Below are positions 56,455 to 64,000 of a stretch of 64,000 bases of DNA, piece by piece. The stretch is from [Mycobacterium] stephanolepidis (GTDB lineage: Bacteria > Actinomycetota > Actinomycetes > Mycobacteriales > Mycobacteriaceae). Numbering within the stretch: the stretch's first letter is position 1; each line of letters begins with the position of its first letter. A program made the position numbers and the translations under genes. Location of the stretch: contig NZ_AP018165.1 in assembly GCF_002356335.1 (NCBI RefSeq), positions 4,154,001-4,218,000 on the forward strand, read 5' to 3'. The notes beneath the pieces were generated by a model, which was not told where the DNA came from, searched no databases, and saw only the letters and a list, made by a program, of their open reading frames with translations.

Positions 56455-57759
56455 TGATCGTTCCCGCACGCAAAGACACATCACCGCGGCAATGACGCAG
56501 AGCCCGGCGGCGAATCGAAAAGCGTTGTCGTAGTTGCCCTGCTGATCGCGCAACCATCCCGCACCCGCTGCTGCGATGGCCGCTCCAAGTTGATGCGAGG
56601 CAAAAACCCATCCGAACACCACGGGGGTGCGATCCCCGAAGTAACGTCGGCACAGTGCGATGGTCGGCGGCACGGTGGCCACCCAATCCAGCCCATAGAA
56701 GATGATGAACACCCAGGTAGAGGGCTCAGCACGCGGAGAAAGCAACGCCGGCAACAGCATCAGCGATAGGCCACGCCCGAAGTAGTAGATGACCAGCAGG
56801 ACACGCGCGTCGACTCGGTCGGTGAGCCATCCGGAGAACACCGTTCCCGCGACGTCGAAAATCCCGATCAGCGCCAGCAGGCTAGCGGCCATGGTGGTCG
56901 GCATCCCGTGATCGTGCGCCGCGGGAATGAAGTGTGTGCCGATCAATCCGTTGGTGGTCATGCCGCATATTGCGAAACTGCCCGCCAATAGCCAGAAGGC
57001 CGGTTGTCGCGCTCCGATGAGCAGCCCCTCGAACGCCGCACCGAAACCAGCGGATGCGGCCCCCGACTCATCGGTGTCGGCACCGTAGGGCCCGGTTTCC
57101 TTATCGGCCGGGCGGTTTCGCATGAACAACACGACCGGCGGAACCACGGAAAGTGCCGACACGGCCACGATCACCGCGGCCCATCGCCAGCCATAGGCGT
57201 CGGACACCACCGCCACCAGGGGCAGGAAGATGAGCTGCCCGGTGGCGCTGGCGGCCGTCAACACGCCGGTGACCGATCCGCGGCGCGCGACGAACCACCT
57301 CGTCGCGATGGTGGCCACGAATCCCATCGATATCGATCCGGTGCCGACGCCCACCAGCACACCCCAGAGCAGCAAGAGCTGCCAGGACGAATCCATGAAC
57401 ACGCTCAGGAAGGTGCCCGTAGCGATCAACATGAGCGCCGCCGCCAGCACCGAACGCACTCCGAACTTATCCATCAACGCGGCCGCGAACGGTGCGGTGA
57501 GCCCGAACAGCGTCATATTGACCGACATCGCCAGCCCAATGGTGCCGTGCGACCACCCGAACTCTGCGTGCAGCGGATCCATCAGAACGCCCGGGACCGA
57601 TCGGAACCCGGCCGCGGCAAGCACCGCGACAAATGCCACCGCGGCGATGATCCAGGCAGGGTGCGGCCTGCGGCGGCTAAGGGATTTGGGGGTTTTGGGC
57701 ACCGGAGACTGCGTCACCCGCCCAGGCTGACCGATACCGGCGTTACCCACAATTGGCAT
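56368..57759 (-). CDS. MFS transporter
   Basis: A 463-residue major facilitator with 12 predicted helices. It has GWSHGTIGLAMSVNMTLFGLTAPFAAALMDKFG (the motif-A loop between helices 2 and 3 is MDKFGVR), VGVGTGSISMGF and RRGSVTGVLTAASATG. ATG 57759 is chosen over TTG 57768. A perfect ATTGGCAT-AA-ATGCCAAT palindrome covers the start codon, so the divergent GlxA-type regulator may control it. The layout resembles monocarboxylate or sugar-acid carriers; the substrate is unknown. Confidence 0.85.
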   Translation of the reverse strand: MPIVGNAGIGQPGRVTQSPVPKTPKSLSRRRPHPAWIIAAVAFVAVLAAAGFRSVPGVLMDPLHAEFGWSHGTIGLAMSVNMTLFGLTAPFAAALMDKFGVRSVLAAALMLIATGTFLSVFMDSSWQLLLLWGVLVGVGTGSISMGFVATIATRWFVARRGSVTGVLTAASATGQLIFLPLVAVVSDAYGWRWAAVIVAVSALSVVPPVVLFMRNRPADKETGPYGADTDESGAASAGFGAAFEGLLIGARQPAFWLLAGSFAICGMTTNGLIGTHFIPAAHDHGMPTTMAASLLALIGIFDVAGTVFSGWLTDRVDARVLLVIYYFGRGLSLMLLPALLSPRAEPSTWVFIIFYGLDWVATVPPTIALCRRYFGDRTPVVFGWVFASHQLGAAIAAAGAGWLRDQQGNYDNAFRFAAGLCVIAAVMCLCVRERSSVDEHVEIDQVDGDVNGYRSPDVSISAP

Positions 57760-57769
57760 AAATGCCAAT
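57752..57769. promoter_or_regulatory. 18-bp palindrome over the MFS start codon
   Basis: ATTGGCATAAATGCCAAT is a perfect palindrome (8-bp arms, 2-bp centre) that includes the MFS ATG and lies 19 bp before the divergent GlxA start. A protein bound here would block MFS translation start or promoter escape and could autoregulate the GlxA gene. Confidence 0.6.
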
Positions 57770-57787
57770 AGGTGTAAAAATCATGCC

Positions 57788-58735
57788 ATGGCACATACGG
57801 TGGCCGTCTTGATGCTCGAACCACTGATCGGCTTCGACGCGACCATCCCATCGCTGATGTTCGGTCAGGCCGGTGCCGACCGCTACCGGGTCATCACCTG
57901 CGGATTGTCCTGTGCCCCAGTCAAGACCACCTCGGGATACGCGATCACCCCCGAGGAGGGGCCGTCTGCGCTACGCCGCGCGGACACCGTCATCGTCCCC
58001 GGCACCCGGTATCCGCCGGCGCGCCTTCGGGGTGAGTTGACCGACGAACTCCGTGCCGCATTCGACACGATCCGCCCGGGCACCCGCATCGTCTCGATCT
58101 GCACCGGGGCCTTCGTGCTGGCTGCCGCGGGACTGCTCGACGGCCGCCGCGCCACCACCCATTGGCACAAGGCAGACGATTTTCGTGCCCTATATCCACA
58201 GGTGCTGCTCGACGAGGCGGTCCTGTTCGTCGACGACGGCGACGTGCTGACCTCGGCGGGGCTGGCCTCGGGAATCGACCTGTGTCTACACATTATTCGA
58301 CGAGACCACGGCACAGCGGCCGCCAACGAGGTGGCCCGGTATTGCGTGGTGCCGCCGTGGCGGGAAGGCGGCCAGGCACAGTTCATCGACCGCCCACTTC
58401 CCGAATGCACCGGAGATTCGACGGCATCCTCCCGCAGCTGGGCCCTGGAGAACCTCACCGAACCCTTGACGGTGCGGCAGCTGGCCGACCATTCCCGGAT
58501 GAGCGTGCGGACCTTCAATCGGCGTTTCCGCGACGAGACCGGACTCTCCCCCGGTGATTGGGTGCGGCAGCAGCGCGTCGAACGCGCTCGGGCGCTCCTG
58601 GAATCACACGATCTTGCTGTGGACGAGGTGGCCCGAAGGTCGGGCCTGGGCTCGGCCGCGAATCTGCGGCATCACCTGCGCCGCGGATTCGGCATGAGTC
58701 CCACCCACTACCGAAAAACGTTCCGGGGCAGCTAG
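57788..58735 (+). CDS. GlxA-family AraC-type transcriptional regulator
   Basis: A 315-residue regulator. Residues about 5-175 form a DJ-1/PfpI-like domain (VAVLMLEPLIGFD; VSICTGAFVLAAAGLLDGRRATTHW with the nucleophile-elbow Cys). Residues about 215-312 are an AraC HTH pair (LTVRQLADHSRMSVRTFNRRF and LAVDEVARRSGLGSAANLRHHLRR, then FGMSPTHYRKTF). Such FtrA/GlxA regulators respond to small metabolites. It is divergent from an MFS gene with a shared palindrome, and its stop shares CTAG with gap. Confidence 0.92.
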   Translation: MAHTVAVLMLEPLIGFDATIPSLMFGQAGADRYRVITCGLSCAPVKTTSGYAITPEEGPSALRRADTVIVPGTRYPPARLRGELTDELRAAFDTIRPGTRIVSICTGAFVLAAAGLLDGRRATTHWHKADDFRALYPQVLLDEAVLFVDDGDVLTSAGLASGIDLCLHIIRRDHGTAAANEVARYCVVPPWREGGQAQFIDRPLPECTGDSTASSRSWALENLTEPLTVRQLADHSRMSVRTFNRRFRDETGLSPGDWVRQQRVERARALLESHDLAVDEVARRSGLGSAANLRHHLRRGFGMSPTHYRKTFRGS

Positions 58736-59535
58736 ACGATGCCCACGCCGGTAAGCACCTGCCAGACCCCGACCACCGCGAAAAGGATGAGCAGCACCAG
58801 CTGCCGGTGGGCAAGCGCCCAACTGTGAACCGGCTCGAGCACGGCTAGTGTCCTCGCCGGAGCGATCACGTAGCTGATGAGTGCCACCTCGAAAACGGCA
58901 AGCATCGCGAAGACGAAAACGATGGCAGCCAGAATCTGCGTACCCATTGAGGTTCCCGAGCCGACGATGATGGTGTCGACGAGCAGCACCAGCGGAGGCG
59001 GCGGCATGTATCCGATGCCGAGGACCAGGGCGACCCACAGCGCCCCGTTCTCCCAGGCGCCCTTGCCATGATGAAAAAGACGTCGAAACTTCGACACCAC
59101 AACGGCGACGGCACTTCTGATACGGCCGACAGAACGGGTCTCGGCGGTCGCCGGCTCCGGATCGAGGACCAAAACCGATGAATCCCCGCCCCCACCGGCG
59201 GCCACAGGCTGATTCTCGCGCTTGCGCGACCGAAGCCGCACCGCGATCACAACGGCCAGCACAATGCACAGCACACCGGTGCCCAGCTGAAGAGGCTTCA
59301 CGGACGAACCCGGGTCCGCCGTCGCAAGGTTCTTCGCGAAGGACGCAAAACTCGGGACGAGATGCAGTGCGAAAAGCGCGACAAGGAAAGACGGCACATT
59401 CACGATCAGTGCGCCAACCCAGAAGGCCAGGAGGTTCTGCACCGGGCGAGGCCGCGAGATGACTACCAAAATCAGGCCAAGCAGCACCGGATTGAGTGAC
59501 ATCAAAAATGCCAACCCCAACAGTTCCCGCCACAT
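58732..59535 (-). CDS. gap: GAP-family membrane protein for glycopeptidolipid export
   Basis: A 267-residue integral membrane protein of the GAP/Sap family. Six hydrophobic segments are seen, starting with LLGLAFLMSLNPVLLGLILV and NLLAFWVGALIVNVPSFLVAL. A central charged loop (about 105-150) separates two halves, and GIGYMPPPPLVLLVDTIIVG is conserved. In M. smegmatis gap lies after mps2 and is needed for surface export of glycopeptidolipids. Here it follows mps2 on the same strand at 166 bp, the same order. Loss of GPL from the surface gives rough colonies. Confidence 0.86.
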   Translation of the reverse strand: MWRELLGLAFLMSLNPVLLGLILVVISRPRPVQNLLAFWVGALIVNVPSFLVALFALHLVPSFASFAKNLATADPGSSVKPLQLGTGVLCIVLAVVIAVRLRSRKRENQPVAAGGGGDSSVLVLDPEPATAETRSVGRIRSAVAVVVSKFRRLFHHGKGAWENGALWVALVLGIGYMPPPPLVLLVDTIIVGSGTSMGTQILAAIVFVFAMLAVFEVALISYVIAPARTLAVLEPVHSWALAHRQLVLLILFAVVGVWQVLTGVGIV

Positions 59536-59701
59536 ATCGGTAACCCTACTCTGTTTGCTCGCGAATGGCAGTGCCAGCCGAAATGCAACGAATCATGCTG
59601 GATACGAGCATGAGACCGCTAATCATTCCGGCAGTACACAGCCCAAATGACTTAGCCATCATGAATCAACGTGCGTTACGACCCCGACCATTTCTCGCAC
59701 G

Positions 59702-62700
59702 TTAAAGCAATCCATGCAATCGCAAGTCGGTCGCATATTTGGCGATGATTGGCGCCGAGACTTGCGGAATGTCGTGACCGGAACCAATCTTGGCCTTTTG
59801 CACCGCAGCCTGGAATCGGTCTGCCGGTGCCATGGACCCCCGCGAGGGATCCGGCGGCTGACCGTCCCAGCCGTGATCCTGCAGGATCTTCAGCATCTGC
59901 AACACAGAGCCTTGGCGTTGATGATCCGGCAAAGCATGCAGGCCGGCCTCGAAGCGCGCCACCCATTCACTGAAATCGCTGATGCGTTCAATCGGGTGGC
60001 CGGCCTCGATCAACCAATCGACGTATTCGTCGATTCCGATGCCGTCGTCATGGGGATTCATCACGTGATAGGTCTCAAATCCCGTGAACGATCCGGTAGA
60101 CGAGCCCGCCGCCTGCCCTCCCAGCGTCGTGATCGCCTCGGCGACGAATTCCACAGGGAGTCCGTCGAAGTGCGCGCGTTGACGATCGCCTTCCTCGGTC
60201 AGTCGGTATACGGAATGTGGCGCGACACCGGTGGCGACAATGCTCAGCACCATTCGGGCGACCGTGTCGGAGGCATTCACCTGGCCCGCGTAACTGGTGC
60301 CGACCATGATCATGCCCGAGCGGAACACCGTGACCGGCAAGCCAACCTGCTCGTGCGCCTCGCGGAGCAGCACCTCGCCCGCCCACTTGCTGTTGCCATA
60401 CCCGTTGGCGTAGCTCCCATCGGAAGGCCGAATGGCGCTGATGAGCCGGATATCGGCGTCCTCGACAAAGGTTGACTTCTCGATCTCGCGCCCGACGTCT
60501 GCCGTCGAAACGAACGTGTACGGCTTGAGCTTCGAGGTCAGCGCGAACCGGATCAGCTCCGCGGTGCCGACCACGTTCGGTCCGAACAGTTCGCTGTAGG
60601 GCAGAACGCTATTGACCAGCGCCGCGGAATCGACAATCAGGTCGACGCTCGCGGACAGCCGTTGCCAGGTCTCGTCATCCAGACCAAGGCCAGGCTCAGC
60701 CTTGTCACCGGCGATCACCTGCAGCCGGTCAGCGGCGAGCGCTTCGTAAACCCGGATGAGTTCGGCGTCTCCGCTGTCGAAGGTCTTGTCCAGACGACGT
60801 CGAGCATCTTCGTCAGACTTGGCTCGCACCAGGCAAATCAGCGTGCCATCAACATCTTCCAGCTCCTTGAGCCATTGCAGCACGAGGTAGCGCCCCAGGA
60901 AACCGGTGGCGCCGGTCAGCAGTACCGTCCGCGGACTCGCATCGGCGCGCGGCAGTGCCGGAGCCGCCTGCAGCGTCGCCTCATCGATGAACTTGTCCAA
61001 CGTGAGGTCGCTGGCCCGTACCTCCACGGCACCGGGTCCGTGCACGGATGCATAGGTCGGCCCGCTGGCTCCGGAGCTTGCGGCGCTGTCCAGATACACG
61101 CTGAGGCTGCGCACCGATGGCGACTCGAACAGAGTTCGCACCGCCAACTGGGCATCGAGCGACGTGTTGATCGCGGCAACCACGCGCATCGCGGAGATCG
61201 AGTCGCCACCCAGATCAAAGAACGAATCGTCGGTCCCGACCCGCTCGACACCCAGCACCTGGGCGTAGATGCCGGCGACCGCCTCCTCAATCGCATTGGC
61301 AGGCGCGCGGTAGCGGGCCCTGTCGTCGTACTCCGGTATCGGGAGGGCACGCTTGTCGAGCTTGCCGTTGACGGTGAGCGGCAACGCCTCCAGCCGTACC
61401 ACCGCAGCCGGGACCATGTAGGGCGGCAGTCGCTTGGCCAGGGAGCTGCGTAGTTCGGCGGGCTCACCGGCCCCGATGAAGTACCCGACCAGGCGCTTGT
61501 CGCCGGGGCGGTCCTCGCGGGCGATCACCGCCGCCTGCTCCACCCCATCCAGGTCGGCAAGGGCGGCCTGAATCTCACCGAGCTCGATGCGGAAACCGCG
61601 AATCTTGACCTGCTCATCGGCGCGGCCCAGGTACTCGAGCTGGCCACCGGCGACCCAGCGCACCAAGTCCCCGGTGCGATACATGCGCGCCCCCGGCTCC
61701 CCGAACGGGCATGCCGTGAATCGCGATGCGGTCAGCGCTGCGCGGCCGACATAGCCGATGCCTACGCCAAGTCCGGCCACATACAACTCGCCGACCACGC
61801 CCGGCGGCACCGGACGCATCCACCGGTCCAGGACAAACAGCGCGGCGTCGGGCACCGGAACACCGATCGGCACCACACCCGATCCGGCGATCAATTCACC
61901 GAACGTGGCATAGATGGTGGTCTCGGTCGGGCCGTAGCCGTTGATCATCACCCGGCCGGGTGCCCACCTGTCCACCACTTCGGTGGGGCAGGCTTCGCCC
62001 GCGACGACCAACGTCATGTTGTCCAGACCTTCCGGGGACAACATTCCGACCGCCGAGGGGGTTTGGAACAGGACGGTGACCTTCTCCCGGATCAGCAGAT
62101 CACGGAAATCGTCCGGGGACCGAACCACCGAATCCGGAACGATCACCAACCGGCCACCGTGCAGCAGTGCGCCAAAGATCTCCCACACGGTGATGTCGAA
62201 GACAAGAGACCCGGCCTGCGTCCACACCTCGCCCGGCCCGGTGGGCATGTGAGTGAGCGGGAACTTAAGTGCTTGAGTCACATTGGCGTGCGCAATGGCC
62301 ACACCCTTGGGGACACCGGTCGTTCCCGACGTGTAAATGGTGTACGCAATGTCATCGGGTGCCGGAGTGAGCAGAGGCGTATGGCCGTAAATGGCGCCGG
62401 TCGGATCGTCCTCGGCATCGTCGAACTGGACGACAGAGACTCCAGATCCGTCGAACCGTGCGCGCAGTTCGGCGGTCGTGACGGCCGCGACCGGCACGGC
62501 GTCGGACAGCATGAACTCCAATCGCGTATCCGGCACCGAGGGATCGATCGGCAGATACGACGCTCCGGTCTTGAGAATCGCGAGGATCGCCACGATCGCG
62601 TCGTCGGAGCGGGGCATCAAGAGCGCCACCGACTCGCCCGGACCGGCACCGTAGATCGCCAGCAGATTCGCCAATCTCGTTGCGGCCTCGTCCAGCTCGC

Positions 62701-64000
62701 CGTAGGTCGTCGAGCGGCCCTCGAAGGTCAGCGCCACAGCCTCCGGGGCACGATTGACCTGCTCGGCGAACGACTCCGGAATGGACAGCACCGGCTCCGG
62801 CCCCCGCGCCAGCACCTTGCGATTGCCCCAGCCGTCAAGCTGTTGGTGCTCGCCGGCCTTCAGCACGTCCAGCGACGAGAGCCGTTGCGAGGCATCGGCA
62901 ACCATCGACGTGAGCACCCGCTCGAACCGCTCGAACACGGCTTCGATTTGGGCCGTGTCGAACTTGTCCGTGTCGAATTCGACGCGTATTCCCAACTCAT
63001 GACCGGGTAGCGCCATCACCGACAGCGGGTAGTGGTTGTACTCGCGGGTGACGAACTCGGTGATCGCCAACTCCTGCACACCCGTGAACGCGCTGGTGTC
63101 GATCGGATAGCTCTCGTACAGGAAGAGGGTGTCGAACAATTGCTCGTGGCCCGTGATGTGGTGAATCTCATTGAGGGCCAGATGCTCATGCTCGATGGTG
63201 TCATTGTGTGCACTCTGTAACTGCGCCAACAGCTCTGAGACTGTGGTGGTCGCACTGGCGCGCGCCCGCACCGGCACCGTGTTGATGAGCAGACCCACGA
63301 TCGAGTCGGACCCGGCCAGCTCGGCGGGCCGCCCCGACACCGCGGTACCGAATGCGACGTCGTGCTGTCCGGTCACCACCATGAGCAGTTGCGCCCAGGC
63401 GGCCTGCAACACCGTGCTGATCGTGGTGTGCTGCGACCGCGCGAGATCGGCCAGGGCCTGCGTGGTCTCGGCCGACACCCGGTAGGACTCGATGCCCCTG
63501 GCGCCCGGAGGCGCGGGCGGAGCGACGAGAGTGGGGGTGTCGAAGCCCTCCAGCACCGAGCCCCAGGCCGAACGCGCCGCGTCACGATCCTGTTCTGCGA
63601 GCCAGCTCACGAAGTTGCGGTACGAGGATGGCGCCGGGAGCCGGTGCCCGAAGTAGCTCGCCAAGATCTCCTGTAACAGGATCGGCAACGACCAGCCGTC
63701 GATGACGACATGGTGGAACGTCAGCACGAACCGGTGCTTGTTCCCCTGGGTGCGAATCAGCGCCGCGCGCAGCGTCGGTCGATCGGCAAGGTCGCAGACC
63801 GCGGCACGCTCAGCGGCGCAGAGCCGCTGAATCTCCTCGTCGGGGGTCAGATCGTCCCCACGAAGGTCCAGGTATCGCCATGCGATGACCGGATCGGCAA
63901 GAATCACCTGCACCGGATCTCCGAACTGAGTGCAGAACCGGGCCGCCAGGTTGGGGTGACGGCGCACCACCGAGTGCACCGCGTCGCGGAGCCTGAGCTG
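59702..64000 (-). CDS. mps2: glycopeptidolipid peptide synthetase, C-terminal part
   Basis: A partial nonribosomal peptide synthetase cut by the window edge. Visible modules: a condensation domain with HHVVIDG, an adenylation domain with [11 protein letters not shown] and GYGPTETT, a carrier domain with LGGDSI (phosphopantetheine Ser), and a terminal thioester reductase ([10 protein letters not shown], then [11 protein letters not shown]). Reductive release fits the GPL peptide, which ends in alaninol, so this is Mps2. The adenylation residues (D, I, W, S, V, A, G, I, Y by alignment to GrsA) do not allow me to name the amino acid with confidence. The N-terminal modules lie beyond 64000. gap follows at 166 bp. 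Confidence 0.88.
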   Translation of the reverse strand, partial: QLRLRDAVHSVVRRHPNLAARFCTQFGDPVQVILADPVIAWRYLDLRGDDLTPDEEIQRLCAAERAAVCDLADRPTLRAALIRTQGNKHRFVLTFHHVVIDGWSLPILLQEILASYFGHRLPAPSSYRNFVSWLAEQDRDAARSAWGSVLEGFDTPTLVAPPAPPGARGIESYRVSAETTQALADLARSQHTTISTVLQAAWAQLLMVVTGQHDVAFGTAVSGRPAELAGSDSIVGLLINTVPVRARASATTTVSELLAQLQSAHNDTIEHEHLALNEIHHITGHEQLFDTLFLYESYPIDTSAFTGVQELAITEFVTREYNHYPLSVMALPGHELGIRVEFDTDKFDTAQIEAVFERFERVLTSMVADASQRLSSLDVLKAGEHQQLDGWGNRKVLARGPEPVLSIPESFAEQVNRAPEAVALTFEGRSTTYGELDEAATRLANLLAIYGAGPGESVALLMPRSDDAIVAILAILKTGASYLPIDPSVPDTRLEFMLSDAVPVAAVTTAELRARFDGSGVSVVQFDDAEDDPTGAIYGHTPLLTPAPDDIAYTIYTSGTTGVPKGVAIAHANVTQALKFPLTHMPTGPGEVWTQAGSLVFDITVWEIFGALLHGGRLVIVPDSVVRSPDDFRDLLIREKVTVLFQTPSAVGMLSPEGLDNMTLVVAGEACPTEVVDRWAPGRVMINGYGPTETTIYATFGELIAGSGVVPIGVPVPDAALFVLDRWMRPVPPGVVGELYVAGLGVGIGYVGRAALTASRFTACPFGEPGARMYRTGDLVRWVAGGQLEYLGRADEQVKIRGFRIELGEIQAALADLDGVEQAAVIAREDRPGDKRLVGYFIGAGEPAELRSSLAKRLPPYMVPAAVVRLEALPLTVNGKLDKRALPIPEYDDRARYRAPANAIEEAVAGIYAQVLGVERVGTDDSFFDLGGDSISAMRVVAAINTSLDAQLAVRTLFESPSVRSLSVYLDSAASSGASGPTYASVHGPGAVEVRASDLTLDKFIDEATLQAAPALPRADASPRTVLLTGATGFLGRYLVLQWLKELEDVDGTLICLVRAKSDEDARRRLDKTFDSGDAELIRVYEALAADRLQVIAGDKAEPGLGLDDETWQRLSASVDLIVDSAALVNSVLPYSELFGPNVVGTAELIRFALTSKLKPYTFVSTADVGREIEKSTFVEDADIRLISAIRPSDGSYANGYGNSKWAGEVLLREAHEQVGLPVTVFRSGMIMVGTSYAGQVNASDTVARMVLSIVATGVAPHSVYRLTEEGDRQRAHFDGLPVEFVAEAITTLGGQAAGSSTGSFTGFETYHVMNPHDDGIGIDEYVDWLIEAGHPIERISDFSEWVARFEAGLHALPDHQRQGSVLQMLKILQDHGWDGQPPDPSRGSMAPADRFQAAVQKAKIGSGHDIPQVSAPIIAKYATDLRLHGLL

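Noticed and set aside
62063..63010. Plus-strand 315-codon frame in mps2
   Set aside because: Antisense to conserved adenylation and condensation motifs; not a real gene.

Overview
This is high-GC actinobacterial DNA from a mycobacterium, most likely a glycopeptidolipid (GPL)-forming species of the Mycobacteroides abscessus/chelonae type. The evidence is mycothiol (mshA), mycolate modification (umaA), HBHA, mycobactin acyl-chain genes (mbtK-N), a LpqH-type lipoprotein, an Rpf, and at the right edge the GPL peptide synthetase mps2 followed by gap. Gene order matches the M. tuberculosis block Rv0466-Rv0489, read here from right to left: thioesterase (Rv0466), icl, fadB2, umaA, TetR (Rv0472c), DUF445, XRE, hbhA, DUF2516, DUF2599, deoC, DUF2993, nitrilase, DUF2505, murB, lprQ, SDR, ROK, mshA, YbjN, gpmA. 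That backbone is broken up by lineage-specific inserts.

Layout. 1-10.7 kb: gpmA, then a mymA-like oxidation operon (SDR, flavin monooxygenase fused to an esterase, a ferritin-like di-iron protein, a second flavin monooxygenase), a PapA-like acyltransferase behind three phased operator repeats, and an acyl-CoA ligase. 10.7-17.5 kb: the mshA region, a ROK regulator, an SDR, and an L,D-transpeptidase lipoprotein. 17.6-22.4 kb: an HxlR regulator facing a frameshifted MFS exporter, then a four-gene operon with an Lgt-like membrane protein, two small membrane proteins and a Tes-like radical SAM enzyme. 22.4-24.6 kb: murB and two DUF2505 genes. 24.6-30.4 kb: an accessory island with two unrecognised overlapping genes, a small beta-rich protein, a CHAT-type protease and its overlapping helical-repeat partner. 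30.4-35.1 kb: LpqH-like lipoprotein, methyltransferase, nitrilase, DUF2993, deoC, PEP-mutase-like protein. 35.2-38.9 kb: the mbtK/mbtN-mbtM-mbtL cluster with an IdeR box. 39-45.8 kb: rpf, hbhA region, DUF445, TetR, PPK2, umaA. 45.9-51.8 kb: a TetR-controlled permease/UAAP1/UAAP2/carboxyltransferase operon of the guanidine-urea type. 52-55.4 kb: fadB2, icl, thioesterase. 55.5-64 kb: CPBP protease with a probable G-tract frameshift, MFS/GlxA divergent pair, gap, and the 3' part of mps2.

The main candidates for undescribed biology are: (1) the Lgt-like / two-membrane-protein / Tes-like radical SAM operon, which looks like a membrane-lipid or lipoprotein tailoring unit; (2) the CHAT-protease island; (3) a carboxyltransferase in the guanidine/urea-type operon that lacks its biotin carboxylase and biotin carrier domains; (4) the fused monooxygenase-esterase operon with its 16-bp-phased operator array. 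All function calls rest on reading the sequence by eye; no database search was possible.
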